From Opitutia bacterium (lineage in GTDB: Bacteria; Verrucomicrobiota; Verrucomicrobiia; Opitutales; Opitutaceae), in assembly GCA_003157575.1 (NCBI GenBank), contig PMKA01000189.1, forward strand, positions 1-7,371: a stretch of 7,371 bases of DNA, in the 5' to 3' direction. Both the position numbers and the translations under genes were made by a program. Every line of letters starts with the position of its first letter. Positions within the stretch are counted from its first letter, which is position 1. Below are positions 5,708 to 7,371 of the stretch, in pieces. Below the pieces are notes generated by a model that was not told the origin of the DNA, made no database searches, and was given only the letters and a program-made list of their open reading frames with translations.

Positions 5708-6655
5708 TCAACCCGCCATCAGATCCTCGATCCGCTTTCTGGACTCCACAACATCCTCCGTTTTCACAAGCGGATTCAGTTCCAGAACGAGCAGGTGGTG
5801 CGGCTTCCAGAACTGCCGGACCATCTTGAAATCGATGCGCCCCTTCCCGATCGGTTGATGGTCAAACCCGTCGTCGCTGACATCATGGAGGTGAAATCCG
5901 AGCGTCCGTCCCTCGTTCTCCTCCAACAACCGGCGCTGCGTGATCACGCCCATCCGTTCCTTCAATTCGGCATGCCCGGCGTCGTGCCAGTAGCCGCCCT
6001 GTTCCGGAAGCGACAGACTCTTAAGAAAATCGGGAAAATCGGCGTCGGCCGGCAGCTCCTCGATCCGCTCGCGGTTCTCAAGCCCGAGCAGCACGCCCTT
6101 CTCCGCGGCATAGGGCAGCAGTTGGTCCACGCTGCGCCGGGTCTGGTCCCAAAATCGCGGCTGGCGTTTTCGCACACCCGCCACGGCCTTGGAAAGCACC
6201 TTCCGGTAGCCCTCATCCGTCTCGGGCGAGGCATCCGGGTGACTGCGGACAAAGCGCCGGAGCTGTCGAGCCGGATTGAACCAGAAAAAGCGCACGCTCC
6301 CGAGGTGCACGACCATCACCCGTGCCCCAACCTGCGCCGCAAAATCGAGCGACCGGCGGCTGTACCGGAGCCATTGCTCCTGTTCGTGCCCGTGCGTGGC
6401 CGGCACCGACGGCTCAAACAGGTTCGGCGCCGCGTGCACCACGCCCGCCGGCAGGGGGCAAAAATTGTGGACCGAGCTCACCTTGACGACCCCCTGGCCG
6501 AGCGCTTTGAGTATCCCCGGGACAAGGGTGATGCGGATGCCGTGACTCAGCTCCACATAATTGAAGCCCAAGCCGGCCATCTCTTCCAGCATCGCATCGC
6601 CTTCGTGGTGCCGCGCAGAGCACCACGCAGTGGAAAGTGCCAGAATGGGGTTCAC
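5708..6655 (-). CDS. TIM-barrel sugar phosphate isomerase/epimerase-like protein (AP endonuclease 2 / xylose isomerase-like fold)
   Basis: This is probably a divalent-metal enzyme that isomerises or epimerises a sugar or related polyol; substrate unknown. It has 315 residues from GTG 6655-6653, chosen because AAAAGGAG ends 9 nt upstream; a TTG at 6691 in frame falls inside the leader hairpin. Barrel strands and ligand-type residues appear in family order: YVELSHG (Glu35), VSSVHNF (His63), VMVVHLGS (His117), LGLENRE (Glu193), YWHDAGHAE (Asp225, His228), FHLHDVSDDG (His255, His257, Asp258), then GKGRIDF (270-276) and VLELNP (Glu292). In this superfamily Glu-Asp-His-Glu at the strand ends hold the metal, so Glu193, Asp225, His255 or His257 and Glu292 are the likely set. 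No signal peptide is seen. Upstream lies rpsU (145 bp away), further on transketolase. The carbon-metabolism neighbour fits, but does not prove, a sugar phosphate substrate. Hydroxypyruvate isomerase or inosose-type enzymes are alternatives. Confidence 0.85.
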   Translation of the reverse strand: MNPILALSTAWCSARHHEGDAMLEEMAGLGFNYVELSHGIRITLVPGILKALGQGVVKVSSVHNFCPLPAGVVHAAPNLFEPSVPATHGHEQEQWLRYSRRSLDFAAQVGARVMVVHLGSVRFFWFNPARQLRRFVRSHPDASPETDEGYRKVLSKAVAGVRKRQPRFWDQTRRSVDQLLPYAAEKGVLLGLENRERIEELPADADFPDFLKSLSLPEQGGYWHDAGHAELKERMGVITQRRLLEENEGRTLGFHLHDVSDDGFDHQPIGKGRIDFKMVRQFWKPHHLLVLELNPLVKTEDVVESRKRIEDLMAG

Positions 6656-6664
6656 GAAATTCAG

Positions 6665-6672
6665 CTCCTTTT
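6665..6672 (-). promoter_or_regulatory. Shine-Dalgarno site that fixes the GTG start of the isomerase-like gene
   Basis: On the minus strand AAAAGGAG (6672-6665) lies 9 nt before GTG at 6655. Most other genes in the window lack a visible SD, so this one is notable. It directly abuts the 3' arm of the leader hairpin. Confidence 0.8.
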
Positions 6673-6706
6673 GGCAGCCCAGAGGACCCAAAGTCCAGAG
6701 GCTGCC
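6673..6706 (-). promoter_or_regulatory. Leader hairpin abutting the ribosome-binding site
   Basis: On the minus strand GGCAGCC (6706-6700) pairs with GGCTGCC (6679-6673). Inside, GGAC (6696-6693) pairs with GTCC (6687-6684) around loop TTTGG, with TCT/TCTG as an internal loop. No T-tract follows; instead the SD AAAAGGAG begins at once. It is likely part of the 5' leader of the isomerase-like mRNA and could influence ribosome access or protect the 5' end. It is badly placed for an rpsU terminator because no U run follows. Confidence 0.5.
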
Positions 6707-6756
6707 GCCCTTTACCGGGGCCGGCAGACCTTTCCGTCACTGGCGGATCTTCCTAA

Positions 6757-6772
6757 CCCGGCGCGGCCCGGG
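6757..6772 (-). terminator. Short GC-rich hairpin after rpsU, weak terminator candidate
   Basis: CCCGG (6757-6761) and CCGGG (6768-6772) form a 5-bp stem with a 6-nt loop, about 30 nt past the rpsU stop on the minus strand. It is followed by TTAGG only. It is weak evidence for an rpsU 3' end. Confidence 0.25.
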
Positions 6773-6800
6773 ACAGAGCCGCGATCGCAACAGACAGAAA

Positions 6801-6998
6801 TCAGTTCTCGTAGCGCGCCCGAAGCATGGCGGTAAACGCCATCACCTTGTTCTTGCGCCGGCGACGCTCGCAAGGTTTCTCGTAGTAACGCTTTGCCCGG
6901 ACATCCTTGATGATGTTCTCGCGGTCCAGCTTCTTCTTCAAACGGCGCAATGCACGATCCACCGGCTCGTTCTTGCGGATCTTGATTTCAATAGGCAT
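6801..6998 (-). CDS. rpsU: Small ribosomal subunit protein bS21
   Basis: bS21 is a small basic protein of the 30S platform, near the 3' end of 16S rRNA, that helps initiation. The product has 65 residues from ATG 6998-6996 to TGA 6803-6801. It shows the family pattern: MPIEIKIRKNEPVDRALRRL, a KKKLDREN helix, then the very basic KRYYEKPCERRRRKNK segment and a short tail ending RARYEN. E. coli bS21 is about 71 residues, so the length is normal. The frame is open further upstream, but that part is not bS21-like. An AGGA lies about 16 nt before the ATG, too far for a standard SD. The gene follows transketolase by 73 bp on the same strand. A lone TTGACG (7060-7055) in that gap is a possible -35, but no matching -10 is visible. 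Read-through from transketolase is therefore possible. Confidence 0.95.
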   Translation of the reverse strand: MPIEIKIRKNEPVDRALRRLKKKLDRENIIKDVRAKRYYEKPCERRRRKNKVMAFTAMLRARYEN

Positions 6999-7071
6999 GT
7001 GATAGGCGAAGTGTTCCTGGGAAAAACGGGTAAGTCTCCATCTGCCGCTTGCTCCGTCAATCCCTATTTTC

Positions 7072-7371
7072 CTAGAGCGAGTTTGCGGCGGCGATAACAG
7101 CCTCAAGGGTGAGGCCGAGTTCCTTCATCGCCAGCGGCGCCGGCGCACTGATGCCGAAGCGGTCAATTCCCACGACTTTCCCGTCGAGGCCGACATATTG
7201 GCGCCAGAGCGCCGTCACGCCCGCCTCGACAGCCACGCGCTTGCGGCATGAGGGAGGGAGGACCGAATCGCGATACTCGGCAGGCTCGCGATTGAAACGT
7301 TCGAACGACGGCATCGACACGACGCGCACGCCGGGCCCGAGCACCCGGGCCGCCGCGATCGCCAGCTGCAG
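7072..7371 (-). CDS. tkt: Transketolase, C-terminal 99 residues, 5' end outside window
   Basis: Transketolase is the thiamine diphosphate enzyme that moves two-carbon ketol units between sugar phosphates in the non-oxidative pentose phosphate pathway, cytosolic. The frame runs from the window edge to TAG at 7074-7072. Its reading starts [20 protein letters not shown], the start of the C-terminal domain. Next come PSFERFN (family PSWELF-type), an EYRDSVLPP motif, [16 protein letters not shown], and the closing block [20 protein letters not shown] with [12 protein letters not shown]. This matches the end of bacterial transketolases closely. Catalytic and cofactor regions lie beyond the window. 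DXP synthase shares the fold but has a different tail, so transketolase is favoured. Downstream, rpsU follows after 73 bp with no good terminator between. Confidence 0.95.
   Translation of the reverse strand: MQLAIAAARVLGPGVRVVSMPSFERFNREPAEYRDSVLPPSCRKRVAVEAGVTALWRQYVGLDGKVVGIDRFGISAPAPLAMKELGLTLEAVIAAANSL

Noticed and set aside
5117..6835. Long + strand open frame (572 codons) opposite the SDR and isomerase-like genes
   Set aside because: Same reason: it spans two real minus-strand genes and their gap, and shows no recognisable motif.
7055..7060. TTGACG upstream of rpsU as a promoter -35 box
   Set aside because: No acceptable -10 hexamer lies 16-18 nt downstream on the minus strand.
1..7371. 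tRNA, rRNA, integrase, phage or defence-system genes
   Set aside because: I looked for such signatures on both strands and found none that could be supported.

Overview
The window is GC-rich bacterial chromosome. The style of its proteins (Ffh, an unusually short and basic bS21, transketolase, and a Pol II-type family B polymerase) and its repeat-littered intergenic DNA suggest Verrucomicrobiota, probably an Opitutales/Opitutaceae-like genome. That placement is made from memory of such sequences; no search was run.

Layout. The left edge (1-924, + strand) is the 3' part of ffh, the GTPase of the signal recognition particle. It is followed by about 930 bp without a convincing intact gene (925-1852): two back-to-back hairpins right after ffh, a 277-bp MITE/REP-like unit made of a perfect 2 x 24-bp tandem repeat and a long inverted repeat, a patch of short-phrase repeats (CACAGAG, CTCCGT, ACGCGGAT), and a solo copy of the element's terminal motif. 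At 1853 a well-formed ribosome-binding site and ATG open a short + strand reading frame that looks like a severed gene start. It runs antisense into the end of a small membrane protein gene.

From 1914 to the right edge every gene is on the minus strand. In transcription order (right to left) they are: the transketolase C-terminus (cut by the window edge), rpsU (bS21), a TIM-barrel sugar phosphate isomerase/epimerase-like protein with a strong SD and a 5' leader hairpin, a short-chain dehydrogenase/reductase, a complete family B (Pol II-like) DNA polymerase with a hairpin terminator, and the small membrane/coiled-coil protein. Gaps of about 70-270 bp suggest mostly separate units, not one tight operon. 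tkt-rpsU (73 bp) and SDR-polB (84 bp) are the closest pairs.

Functionally this is mostly housekeeping: protein targeting, translation, pentose phosphate metabolism and DNA synthesis/repair, plus two metabolic enzymes of unknown substrate. I see no CRISPR array, phage, defence island or obviously new multi-gene system. The parts most worth a second look are the mosaic intergenic region after ffh, the possible frameshift at the small membrane gene's start, the severed reading frame opposite its end, and the leader hairpin of the isomerase gene.
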